From the NCBI GenBank assembly GCA_963678445.1, contig OY782877.1, positions 558,001-622,000 on the forward strand: DNA of 64,000 nt, read 5' to 3'. Below, in pieces: positions 27,477 to 35,434 of the stretch (its first letter is position 1; every line of letters starts with the position of its first letter). The notes beneath the pieces were generated by a model, which worked only from the letters and a program-made list of their open reading frames with translations, was not told where the DNA came from and did no database searches. Position numbers and translations under genes: made by a program. The stretch comes from G963678445 sp963678445. Lineage in GTDB: Bacteria; Hydrogenedentota; Hydrogenedentia; Hydrogenedentales; G963678445.

Positions 27477-28436
27477 ATGTTGCATAGAAAAGGATTCACG
27501 CTCATCGAATTACTGGTGGTGATCGCCATTATTGGCATTCTTGCCGCCATCTTGTTGCCTGCGCTGGCGCGGGCGCGCGAGGCTGCTCGCCGGGGCTCGT
27601 GCCAGAACAACCTCAAGCAGTTCGGGCTTGTTTTCAAGATGTACGCCGGCGAACATAGAGGGCAGTTCCCGCCTTGTGCACCGTTTGGGGATGGATTCAA
27701 GAATGGGGTAACTATCTTTAGCGCACCCTCTGCAGTGACAATCTATCCGGAATACTTGACCGACTTGGATGTTGCGCTTTGTCCGTCGGACACGCAGTCC
27801 GGTAGCGGCGGAACTCACATCGTCTGGCGCCTGCCGAAGACCGGCGATTTCGAATCTTGGGTAGCTGACGCCCGGACTGCTGATGATCCTGTGTCGTTGA
27901 ACTATTTTCTGAGCGCGCAACTCGGTCGGTCCTATGTATATAAAGGGTACATTTCGACATGCATTGCTGAGCACTGGGGCATCTGGGGAGGAATGGGCGC
28001 ACTTCCGTACAAGGAAGAGGTGGATATCCTTGAGATTGATGCGACGATACGCCTCAAAGATTTCTCGAACAACCTGGAACTCGATGCGGGAGTCTGGCCT
28101 GCACCTATAATCGACCGTGCTACAGCAACGGGAACAGGCGGTGGCGCCATTGTTTATCGCTTAGCGGAAGGCATTGAGAGATTCCTGATCACCGACATTA
28201 ACAATCCCGGCGCAAATGCCCGATCACAGAGTTCTATCGCTATCATGTACGACACCTTCGGAAGTTTCGCGGACCTGGATGCCACTGCGGGTGGAGCCAT
28301 CTTCAACCATATTCCTGGAGGCTGCAACATCCTGTACATGGATGGTCATGTTGAATTCATGAGATACCCCGGCGAGTACCCCATCGTTGATGATCCGAAA
28401 GTCCTGCGGGATAACGGTCACTTCGGGCTCTACTAA
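27477..28436 (+). CDS. Prepilin-type N-terminal cleavage/methylation protein (DUF1559-like, H-x9-DG)
   Basis: A 319-residue pseudopilin-like protein. The N-terminus RKGFTLIELLVVIAIIGILAAILLPAL is a class III signal with PilD cleavage after Gly, followed by a hydrophobic helix. The globular domain ends in FNHIPGGCNILYMDGHVEFM, the H-x9-DG motif abundant in Planctomycetes, Lentisphaerota and Kiritimatiellota. AAAAGGAG lies 9 nt before the ATG. It sits 75 nt upstream of the cobN/hmuS-like gene on the same strand and directly downstream of the tandem repeat array. Its function is unknown; these proteins are thought to be envelope-associated. Confidence 0.9.
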   Translation: MLHRKGFTLIELLVVIAIIGILAAILLPALARAREAARRGSCQNNLKQFGLVFKMYAGEHRGQFPPCAPFGDGFKNGVTIFSAPSAVTIYPEYLTDLDVALCPSDTQSGSGGTHIVWRLPKTGDFESWVADARTADDPVSLNYFLSAQLGRSYVYKGYISTCIAEHWGIWGGMGALPYKEEVDILEIDATIRLKDFSNNLELDAGVWPAPIIDRATATGTGGGAIVYRLAEGIERFLITDINNPGANARSQSSIAIMYDTFGSFADLDATAGGAIFNHIPGGCNILYMDGHVEFMRYPGEYPIVDDPKVLRDNGHFGLY

Positions 28437-28511
28437 TTCTTGGAGAAATGAAACTATAGGCTGCGCACAGGACGCGGCCACTTGCCTAATTGGTTATAGA
28501 AAAAGGATAAG

Positions 28512-31500
28512 ATGAGAATACAGACATATATGATTTTCCCACTAGCACTGTGCCTGCTGTCTTTGTCTGTGCCTGCCCAGGCGTCCCCTGAGGAAAAGAC
28601 AATTTCCTTCGGCATGATCGGTGGTAGTGAGGGCGTTTTCGAAGAGATGAAGTCCTGTGAGGAAAAACTCAATATCAGAGCCGTCCATTTCACGCCGGAT
28701 GCGTTCGCCGAAGACCAGCTTCCCGATGCAACGGATCTGGATATGGTCTATATAGCATTTGCCGATGAGCAGTATAAGGAAAAGTACGGCGAGATGATTA
28801 TGAGTGCGTTGGCGCTCAAACCGTCTTTGAGAATATTCACTATCGGTCCGCCCCCAATGCATGCACTGTTCAGCGATTGGTTCGAACCGGGTATTCTTGA
28901 ATTTGACGCCACGATGGCTCAGTACTACGGCCTTTCAAGAAAGGACACTGAAAACATGCTTCGGTATGCTTTGGTGACCTATTTTGGAAGAAGCGGCGAA
29001 GCCTCCCCCCCCGATCTGGAGAACGCGGTAAAAGTGTTTCATCCCAGATATGGAAGTCTGCAAACAGTAGCCGAATTCCTTCAGGCTGCGAAGGGGGAAG
29101 GCATTGACGTTGACACTATGCCGCGTGTGGCCATCGGAACGTTCCGCCATCATGTTGTCTACCACCAGCCCCAAGTAGTAAAGGCCCTTATCGAGGGATT
29201 TGAAAAGGAGGGTATCCTCGCCGTCTGTCTAGTCGCGGACGAGGGCTTGCAGGAAAAGCTTCTCGAGTTTGGTCCCGGCCTTGTGATAATGACTTCGCAC
29301 ACGCGAGAGCCGGTTCCCTTCTGGGACAAACTCAATGTTCCCCGCATCCATGCGATCTGGTTCATGGAGGAGTCCGTCGAACAATGGGGAAAAAGCACCA
29401 CGCCCGGTATGAGAAAAGGTTCGATCCAGCACCTTTACATATCGGCGGAGGTCAGAGGCGCCACCGAGTGTCTGACCTCAGGGGGAACCCAAAGCGGCAA
29501 CCGGAGCGGCGAGGAGATCGAGCCCATTCCTGACCGCATCAGCCGGATCGTGGGGCGCGCCAAGGCCTGGATTGACCTGGGTTCAATGCAGAACAAGGAG
29601 AAAAAAATAGCCATCATTGGCTACGATCATTCCGCGGACAAGTCCGGGTTACTCTGCGGGGCTCAACTGGGGCTAAACGCTCCCCGTAGCATGGTAAGGT
29701 TTCTTGAGAAGATGAAGGAGGCGGGGTATGCGCTTGCAGACGTTCCTGCGGACGAGGATGAACTTCTGGAGCGTCTGATGGACCATGGACGGCAGATGGG
29801 TTCCTGGGAGAAAGGTGCGCTTGACAGGCTGGCAAGGGGCGGCGCCTCTGTGTTGGTGCCTGAAGAGCGTTACCGGGAATGGTTCGACCGTAAAATACCG
29901 CCACGAGAGCAGGCTGAGATGATCAAATACTGGGGTGAGCCCCCTGGTTCTCTGATGGTGTGGGAGCAGGAAGGCAAGAAGTACCTGGTGCTCCCCAAGA
30001 TCGATTTGGGCGCGGCCGTATTGATGACTCAGCCCCCCAAAGGTGAAGCCCTGAGCGCTAAGTCGGGCACGATGCCCCAAGACGAGATGCTGCCGCCCTC
30101 GCACCACTTCATGGGCACCTACTTCTGGCTGCAAGAGGAGTTCAAGCCCGATGCGCTCATTCATTTCGGCGCACACGGCAACGAATGGCTCTTTCCCGGC
30201 AAGCAGGCAGCGCTCTCAAAGGCCGACTGGAGCGATATGCTGCTTGGCAACATGCCCAATATCAATCCCTGGGTCTCTAACAACACTGCGGAACTCGTTC
30301 CCTGCAAACGTCGCGCCTACGCAGTCACCGTGGACCATCTCCCGCCAATCCTCATGGCCGCTGGATTGAGTGATGAAATGCTCAACCTCGAATCGACAAT
30401 AGACAAATACATAACCTTGGAGGAGGGAGCGCTGAAAGCTAAATTCGCGGCGTCCGTCACCGAGCAGACCTTTTCTTCCAGGCTGGACAGGGAGTTGACG
30501 ATCAATAAGGGAGAAAACGGGCTGCTGGACGACGAAGAGATCCAGAAGGTTTCCACGTACCTCCACGAACTGCACGAGGAGGCGGTTCCCGCCAATATGC
30601 ATGTTTTGGGACAGAAGCCTGCCGAAAATTTGCTGATACCCTATTACGTCTATTGCATGGGCAAACGTTTCCTCAATGCCGCACAGCCTTTGTATGGGGT
30701 TTCAGAGGATACTCTCAAGACCAAAGCAGAGGAAGCAATCAAGCTTATACTTCACGAAGATCTCACGCCACTCGAGGCTGTCTTGGCCACCGGCGGCACA
30801 GTCGAAGCCGAAGGCTTGCCCGAGATTGTTCAAGAAAGCCTTGAGATGGTCATGAACCTAAACGTGGGCATGGATCAAACATCCTCTGAAATCGACAAGA
30901 TCCTCCGTGCGCTGAACGGCGAATTCGTGTCGCCAGGTCCGTCCGGTTCGCCCGAGAGGAATCCCGGGGTGGTTCCAACGGGCCGCAACCTTTATGTGCT
31001 CAATCCCGAGGAACTCCCAACGAAAGCTTCCTGGGAGTTGGGAACGAAAATGATTTCGGACTACCTGGAGACACAACGCAAGGCCAAGGGCCGGTATCCC
31101 CGAAAGATTGCATTCGGCCTGGTCCCCTACGCCACCTATAGCGATTACGGAATCATTGAATCGCAGATTCTGTTCTTAATCGGCGTACGGCCGGTATGGG
31201 ATTTGAAGAATCGGGTCGAGGATGTCGAACTGATCCCCGCGGAGGAATTGGGCCGCCCTCGCATCGATGTCTTTCTTTCCGCGAAAAGCATTTACCGTGA
31301 CGAGCTCCCGGGTATGATGAAGATGCTGGACAAGGCTATACGGATGGTAGCATCGCTGGACGAGCCGAACAACTACGTTTATGACAACACCCTCCGTACG
31401 CTAAAAGGTCTTCAGGCCAAGGGCGTTTCTTCTGATGAGGCCCGCATTTTCTCACAGGCCCGCATGTACGGACCAAAGCCGGAGGAGAACGTCGACGGCC

Positions 31501-32510
31501 ACAACTGGTATTTCTATTTGACGGAACGCTCGGGCGAATGGGAGACGCGTGAAGAGCTGATGGAGGTTTACCTCAGTCACTGCCGCTTCGTTTACACAGA
31601 GGGGATGTGGGGGGTGGATGCGCCCGAGGCGTTTAATGCGGCGGCGCAGGATACCGAACTTATAGTGAGAAGCTGGTACGACAACCGGGACGCCGTTCTG
31701 GCCAATAAGTTCACCTGGTGGAGTGATGGTTCCTTATCGTTGGCCATCAAGCATCTCACGGGAAAAGAACCCGACTACGTATTCGCCGACGTGCGCAATC
31801 CGGACAAAGCCGTTATGACTAACGCGGACCAAGCTGTACAAAGAGATCTTCGAGCCCGGATACTGAATCCCAAATGGATTCAGGCCATGATGAAGGAAGG
31901 CTATAACGGAGCGACACAGATAAGCAAGAACATTAACAATATGATGGGCTGGGAGATAATGCGGGAGCACAGCATTGATGACAGCAACTGGAACGAACTA
32001 AGCGACTTTTATGTAAACGACAGCGAAAATCTGGGGTTACCCGATTGGTTCGATCAACACAATCCTCATGCCTTCCAGAACATTGCCGCTACAATGCTGG
32101 AAACGGTTCGCAAGCAATACTGGGATGCGGATGACCAGAGGCTTATGGAGATTACCGCGGCCTACGCCGAGTCAGTGGCCAACCACGGCCCGGTTGGTGG
32201 TTTGCGTAGTGGCGGCAATGCGAAGCTGGACGATTTCGTCGAGCAGACGCTCTCCTCATCACAAGATCCAAAAATGGGCGCCCTGTTAGCCAAATACCAG
32301 GCAGCTATGAAACAGTCAAGTGAAGCCCGGGAAAGCCCTCAAGAAACGGAAACCGAACAAGTCACAGGCTATGAAATGGAGCAAGTGAGCGACGACACCG
32401 ACGACATCGACGTTCAGAAACCGTATCCCATAAAACTCTTTACGGGTCTGGGATTGGTTGCGATCGTGATTTTAGGGTATGTCAGCCGAAGGCGCTCTTT
32501 TTCCAAATAG
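28512..32510 (+). CDS. CobN/HmuS-like chelatase, exported and membrane-anchored
   Basis: A 1332-residue protein of the CobN/BchH large-subunit chelatase family. Residues 1-25 form a signal peptide (LALCLLSLSVPAQA) and residues about 1305-1322 a C-terminal transmembrane helix before RRRS. Family segments include HFGAHGNEWLFPGKQAALS, GRNLYVLNPEELPTKASWELG and WWSDGSLSLAIKHLTGKEPDYVFADVRNPD. A signal peptide and membrane anchor do not fit cytoplasmic cobalt insertion. They fit the envelope form next to an ExbB-like and a DUF2149 protein, as in the hmuSTUV haem-uptake genes of Bacteroidota. I infer a tetrapyrrole chelatase or dechelatase in the periplasm. AAAGGATAAG precedes the ATG. Confidence 0.85.
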   Translation: MRIQTYMIFPLALCLLSLSVPAQASPEEKTISFGMIGGSEGVFEEMKSCEEKLNIRAVHFTPDAFAEDQLPDATDLDMVYIAFADEQYKEKYGEMIMSALALKPSLRIFTIGPPPMHALFSDWFEPGILEFDATMAQYYGLSRKDTENMLRYALVTYFGRSGEASPPDLENAVKVFHPRYGSLQTVAEFLQAAKGEGIDVDTMPRVAIGTFRHHVVYHQPQVVKALIEGFEKEGILAVCLVADEGLQEKLLEFGPGLVIMTSHTREPVPFWDKLNVPRIHAIWFMEESVEQWGKSTTPGMRKGSIQHLYISAEVRGATECLTSGGTQSGNRSGEEIEPIPDRISRIVGRAKAWIDLGSMQNKEKKIAIIGYDHSADKSGLLCGAQLGLNAPRSMVRFLEKMKEAGYALADVPADEDELLERLMDHGRQMGSWEKGALDRLARGGASVLVPEERYREWFDRKIPPREQAEMIKYWGEPPGSLMVWEQEGKKYLVLPKIDLGAAVLMTQPPKGEALSAKSGTMPQDEMLPPSHHFMGTYFWLQEEFKPDALIHFGAHGNEWLFPGKQAALSKADWSDMLLGNMPNINPWVSNNTAELVPCKRRAYAVTVDHLPPILMAAGLSDEMLNLESTIDKYITLEEGALKAKFAASVTEQTFSSRLDRELTINKGENGLLDDEEIQKVSTYLHELHEEAVPANMHVLGQKPAENLLIPYYVYCMGKRFLNAAQPLYGVSEDTLKTKAEEAIKLILHEDLTPLEAVLATGGTVEAEGLPEIVQESLEMVMNLNVGMDQTSSEIDKILRALNGEFVSPGPSGSPERNPGVVPTGRNLYVLNPEELPTKASWELGTKMISDYLETQRKAKGRYPRKIAFGLVPYATYSDYGIIESQILFLIGVRPVWDLKNRVEDVELIPAEELGRPRIDVFLSAKSIYRDELPGMMKMLDKAIRMVASLDEPNNYVYDNTLRTLKGLQAKGVSSDEARIFSQARMYGPKPEENVDGHNWYFYLTERSGEWETREELMEVYLSHCRFVYTEGMWGVDAPEAFNAAAQDTELIVRSWYDNRDAVLANKFTWWSDGSLSLAIKHLTGKEPDYVFADVRNPDKAVMTNADQAVQRDLRARILNPKWIQAMMKEGYNGATQISKNINNMMGWEIMREHSIDDSNWNELSDFYVNDSENLGLPDWFDQHNPHAFQNIAATMLETVRKQYWDADDQRLMEITAAYAESVANHGPVGGLRSGGNAKLDDFVEQTLSSSQDPKMGALLAKYQAAMKQSSEARESPQETETEQVTGYEMEQVSDDTDDIDVQKPYPIKLFTGLGLVAIVILGYVSRRRSFSK

Positions 32511-32519
32511 GTTCTATGT

Positions 32520-33143
32520 ATGCAATTAATCACCCACGTTCTCTATGACCTAACCACAGTACTTCTGGCTCCAGTCGTTTTCATTCTTCTAGCGTCTTTA
32601 GTCTGGTCACTATTCCAGACCGGAGCACTGCTTAGAGAATGGGGCGATAGGAATAAAAAGAAACGGAATTGGCAGGCCTTTGTCGAAAACGAAATGCCTG
32701 CAAGCAAATCCCTTGAAGAAGCTCGAACCAAGTTCTTCGCCCGTTCAGACTATCCGACCCTGATAGAGGCTTTCTCAGAAAAAGGCCAGCTATTCAAAGA
32801 CAGCATGGACAGGCTGGACAGGCTGGTGAGCGAGATTGAAATTGAGGCGAACGAGCAATATGCGAGGACATCCTTGTGGACTCGCATTGGCCCCATGCTG
32901 GGACTTATGGGCACCCTCATTCCCATGGGGCCCGCCTTGCTGGGGCTCTCGACCCGAAACATGGATGTGCTTGCCCGCAACCTTACGGTAGCTTTCAGCA
33001 CCACGGTTGTAGGACTTATTATAGGGGTTTTATGTTTGATTATTTCGGAAACAAGAAGGCGGTGGTATCTAAGAGATATCCTAAACATCGAATATGTCAT
33101 TGACGCCACCTTCGGTAAACCGTCGGAAAAGAACCATGAGTGA
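32520..33143 (+). CDS. MotA/TolQ/ExbB-family proton channel protein (HmuU-like)
   Basis: A 207-residue membrane protein. An N-terminal helix (VVFILLASLVWSLF) is followed by a cytoplasmic region and two further helices with the conserved signature IGPMLGLMGTLIPMGPALLGL and TVAFSTTVVGLIIGVLCLII. ExbB-type proteins convert proton flow into force on a partner. It starts 9 nt after the chelatase stop and overlaps the DUF2149 gene by 8 nt, so the three genes form one operon. No TonB or ExbD homologue is adjacent; the DUF2149 protein probably takes the ExbD place. Confidence 0.9.
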   Translation: MQLITHVLYDLTTVLLAPVVFILLASLVWSLFQTGALLREWGDRNKKKRNWQAFVENEMPASKSLEEARTKFFARSDYPTLIEAFSEKGQLFKDSMDRLDRLVSEIEIEANEQYARTSLWTRIGPMLGLMGTLIPMGPALLGLSTRNMDVLARNLTVAFSTTVVGLIIGVLCLIISETRRRWYLRDILNIEYVIDATFGKPSEKNHE

Positions 33144-33555
33144 AAACTGTAGACATCGCAGGCGAAAGAGGCTTCACCATCGCGACCACTTGCTCTTGCA
33201 GACTTCGGGGCCAAACCCGATGAGCGGAGTGGCCAACCTTTTTGATGTGGCGATGGTGTTTGCCGTGGCGCTATTGCTTGCCATGTTTGCGGCAAGCGAT
33301 CTTCAGGAACTCCTCTTTTCTCAAGACGACCTGACCATAATCAAAAATGCTGACCAAGACGATATGGAAATCATTATGAAGAAGGGAGTCAAACTGGAGA
33401 GATACCGCATGACTCCCCAAACGGCCGGCGGAGAAGGACAACGTCTTGGAATCTGCTATCGTCTTCCAAACGGCGAAGTAGTATATGTGCCGGAGAGCCC
33501 CACATCGAACGACCATCCGCTTTCCCCCGATTCAGGCAAACCCGACGGGGATTAA
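33136..33555 (+). CDS. DUF2149 membrane protein (HmuV-like)
   Basis: A 139-residue protein from ATG 33136, which overlaps the ExbB-like stop codon; an upstream in-frame ATG at 33094 would create a longer, less likely overlap. A basic N-terminus precedes PMSGVANLFDVAMVFAVALLLAMFA, a single membrane helix with the DUF2149 signature. The periplasmic part contains VKLERYRMTPQTAGGEGQRLGICYRLPNGEVVYVPE, typical of this family and of HmuV. The arrangement parallels ExbD: one helix, then a periplasmic domain. Confidence 0.88.
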   Translation: MSENCRHRRRKRLHHRDHLLLQTSGPNPMSGVANLFDVAMVFAVALLLAMFAASDLQELLFSQDDLTIIKNADQDDMEIIMKKGVKLERYRMTPQTAGGEGQRLGICYRLPNGEVVYVPESPTSNDHPLSPDSGKPDGD

Positions 33556-33636
33556 CGGAAACGAGCAAATTTTTGCTCTATAGACAAGGACGCCGCAGTG
33601 TCGGCCAAATCTACTTATACGAAATATTTTTGTAAA

Positions 33637-33673
33637 CGACAAAGAGATTCGATTTTAGTATCCAGTTCCATTA
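33637..33673 (-). pseudogene. N-terminal fragment of the small membrane-protein family
   Basis: On the minus strand from ATG 33671 the codons read MELDTKIESLCR and then diverge from copies A and B, reaching a stop within six more codons. The 3' remainder of the gene is missing. Confidence 0.7.
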
Positions 33674-33708
33674 TTTTTCCCTCATCGCTAAACCCAGAAT
33701 CAGCTCCC

Positions 33709-33735
33709 TACCCCTCCTGCACCGCCAGTTTTTCC
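33709..33735 (-). pseudogene. C-terminal fragment of the small membrane-protein family
   Basis: On the minus strand the codons read EKLAVQEG-stop, the exact end of copy A. The rest of the gene has been replaced by the palindromic element immediately to the right. N- and C-terminal fragments lie in the order expected of two adjacent copies, each having lost its inner part. Confidence 0.65.
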
Positions 33736-33823
33736 ACCCTCGTTCCCACGGTCCTCCGTGGGAACGGAAATGAAAAGATGAAGCGTATGCATTCCCACGG
33801 AGGACCGTGGGAACGAGAAAAGC
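33731..33823. repeat. Paired palindromic element (MITE-like), intact copy
   Basis: Two palindromes, 33741-33766 (cgttcccacggtcctccgtg...) and 33791-33815 (attcccacggaggaccgtgg...), stand in mirrored order around a 24-bp spacer gaaatgaaaagatgaagcgtatg. The same ~90-bp unit is at 35361-35434 plus 37127-37142, where an IS interrupts it. No ORF lies inside. Confidence 0.85.
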
Positions 33824-34269
33824 GGCGGCAGCGGGAATTCCTGTACTCGCAATGTCTTCCAATTGATAGTCGGCGACAGGGAACCAACCGATATTTCGAT
33901 GGCCCGTTCCATGAACATGTCGGATTGGAGAAAGAAAGGCAGAAACTCCGGCAGAATCATCTTGGGCTTTGCGCGGACGACCATGGCATGGGCCGAGCAG
34001 ATGCCATCGAACTTCGCTATGGCGAGTTTGCGCTGATACGCACGGCGGCGACCGAAAATCACATCGCCCTTCTTGAAGGCCAGTTTCTGCCCGGTGACAT
34101 CGGACGGGTGTCCCCAGTGACGTAGGTGTAGCGTGCCGGGCTCAAGGTGCTCCAAACCGACATAGTTGTCGGTTTCGGCCTCTGCAGGGTCCACCCGCAC
34201 GGCTACGTTCTGCGCGATGTCGCCAAACTTGACCAGCTTTCAGCCGGGCTTCAGGGATTGTGTACTCAT
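33744..34269 (-). pseudogene. Type I restriction specificity subunit fragment (hsdS-like), nonsense-mutated and truncated
   Basis: From ATG 34269, overlapping the upstream stop as ATGA, the frame reads MSTQSLKPG, then TGA at 34242-34240, then KLVKFGDIAQNVAVRVDPAEAE... The TGA replaces what should be Trp. The continuing frame is a clear HsdS target-recognition domain: NYVGLEHLEPGTLHLRHWG, LAFKKGDVIFGRRRAYQRK, AVGSLSPTIN-like SVGSLSPTINWKTLRVQEFPLPPL. After PLPPL the sequence runs into the palindromic element, so the second recognition domain is lost. No hsdM or hsdR is nearby. An internal ATG at 34200 could still give a fragment. Confidence 0.8.
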
Positions 34270-35270
34270 TCGGACCTACCCTCGTCAGAAACGACGAATT
34301 CAATGATTGATATGCCGCCGTCGTCGTCACTAGCCTCTGGCCACTCACCGGGATCCTTCGGAGGGCTGTCACATGACAGCGTAAGCTCAGCCAGGGAGGG
34401 ATTACTCCATATGTCTCGGGTGACTCCATAAGAAGAAAGCTGAGTACCGGACGGGAGTGCAAAAAGTATGCCTTGGCCACGCGCGTCTGTATTACTTCCG
34501 GACGCCCTTTCGATATAGCTGGATGCGCGCAGGGCGGTAGCTGTTGTCAGGTCTTTGATGACGCGATCCCAGTTTTTTGTTCTCGATGGGGGCGGCGGGA
34601 TGACGAACGGCTTCCCTGCGTCACCCAGAATGAAATCAAGCACTTCCCCAACAAAACATCGGTAGTGACTGAGTCTAGGATGCGAGGGTGAGGCGGTCAT
34701 GGAACAGCAAGCACCGGGATAGAGTAGTTGGCACCATCCCGCGTGCCAAGGACGGCAGCAGGCGTGTTTCGTAATCAGAAGATATCGACTAGCATGATAC
34801 AAGTCTAGCCCCGTGATATGACGTTCCTGGGCATTTAGAATTTCCCCTGAACGGATATATGTGAATGGCGGCCAATTCGCATATAGGTGGTGCTGATTAG
34901 CGTTGTCTGGTGTTGCGGGAAGACTTTTGAGCATCTTCGCCTGGAGCAACAAGGCCCGTCTTTCAGCGACCTCCTCATTCTTGATTTCAGTTCGCACCAA
35001 GAGTAGGTCGCCTATCTCTACGGATGCCGGACTTGTTTTAGGAAAATTTTGGCACCTCACAAACGGCTGGCCATGCACGAACACACCGCCGGACTTGATG
35101 GTGAATCCTCCTGAAAACGTCAGGGCGTTAATAGCCCGAGGAAGACCACACACCAAATTAGCCACCAGTTGCGGCTCGCTTTGGTTCTGACCGCACAAGG
35201 CAGTTCTTGTCGCAGAGTGGAGTGTTCCGGCCAAGGCGATGCGATCCTCTATGTCAAGTGACCACTTCAT
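34266..35270 (-). CDS. Hypothetical protein, 334 residues, coupled to the hsdS remnant
   Basis: I do not recognise this protein. It is soluble, without signal peptide, and has an unusual CC-rich stretch (HACCRPWHAGWCQLLYPGACCS). The early segment GGVFVHGQPFVRC and the later GDLLLVRTEIKNEE read like beta-rich folds. Its stop codon overlaps the hsdS start (ATGA), so it was probably part of a restriction or defence operon. Palindromic repeats flank the pair, and upstream genes of that operon are missing. It may be a relic without partners. Confidence 0.55.
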   Translation of the reverse strand: MKWSLDIEDRIALAGTLHSATRTALCGQNQSEPQLVANLVCGLPRAINALTFSGGFTIKSGGVFVHGQPFVRCQNFPKTSPASVEIGDLLLVRTEIKNEEVAERRALLLQAKMLKSLPATPDNANQHHLYANWPPFTYIRSGEILNAQERHITGLDLYHASRYLLITKHACCRPWHAGWCQLLYPGACCSMTASPSHPRLSHYRCFVGEVLDFILGDAGKPFVIPPPPSRTKNWDRVIKDLTTATALRASSYIERASGSNTDARGQGILFALPSGTQLSSYGVTRDIWSNPSLAELTLSCDSPPKDPGEWPEASDDDGGISIIEFVVSDEGRSE

Positions 35271-35360
35271 GTCATCTCCGTTCCTTAACCATTCTACGCA
35301 ATCCGCTCCGGCGATTCCAGCAGTACGTTCTCAAAATCATCCCCGAAGATCTCCACAATT

Positions 35361-35434
35361 TTCCACCCTCGTTCCCACGGTCCTCCGTGGAAACGGAAAT
35401 GAAAAGATGAAGCGTATGCATTCCCACGGAGGAC
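35361..35434. repeat. Paired palindromic element, left part, interrupted by an IS
   Basis: Matches 33731-33803 almost base for base (one mismatch in the first palindrome, aaacgg for gaacgg). It breaks at ...cacggaggac, where the IS1182-family element begins. The missing right part, cgtgggaacgagaaaag, resumes at 37127. Confidence 0.85.

Noticed and set aside
26954..27700. Minus-strand ORF with a repeated 33-residue unit (FSDSNLKSCHTKR...)
   Set aside because: It is the translation of the 99-bp tandem repeats and the repeats have non-coding copies elsewhere; no ribosome site, and it overlaps the prepilin gene.
34240..34242. Recoding of TGA as Trp or selenocysteine, because of in-frame TGA in hsdS and near 63560
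   Set aside because: Many genes here end in TGA and TGG is used for Trp throughout; there is no SECIS-like element. Simple nonsense mutations in decaying genes explain both.
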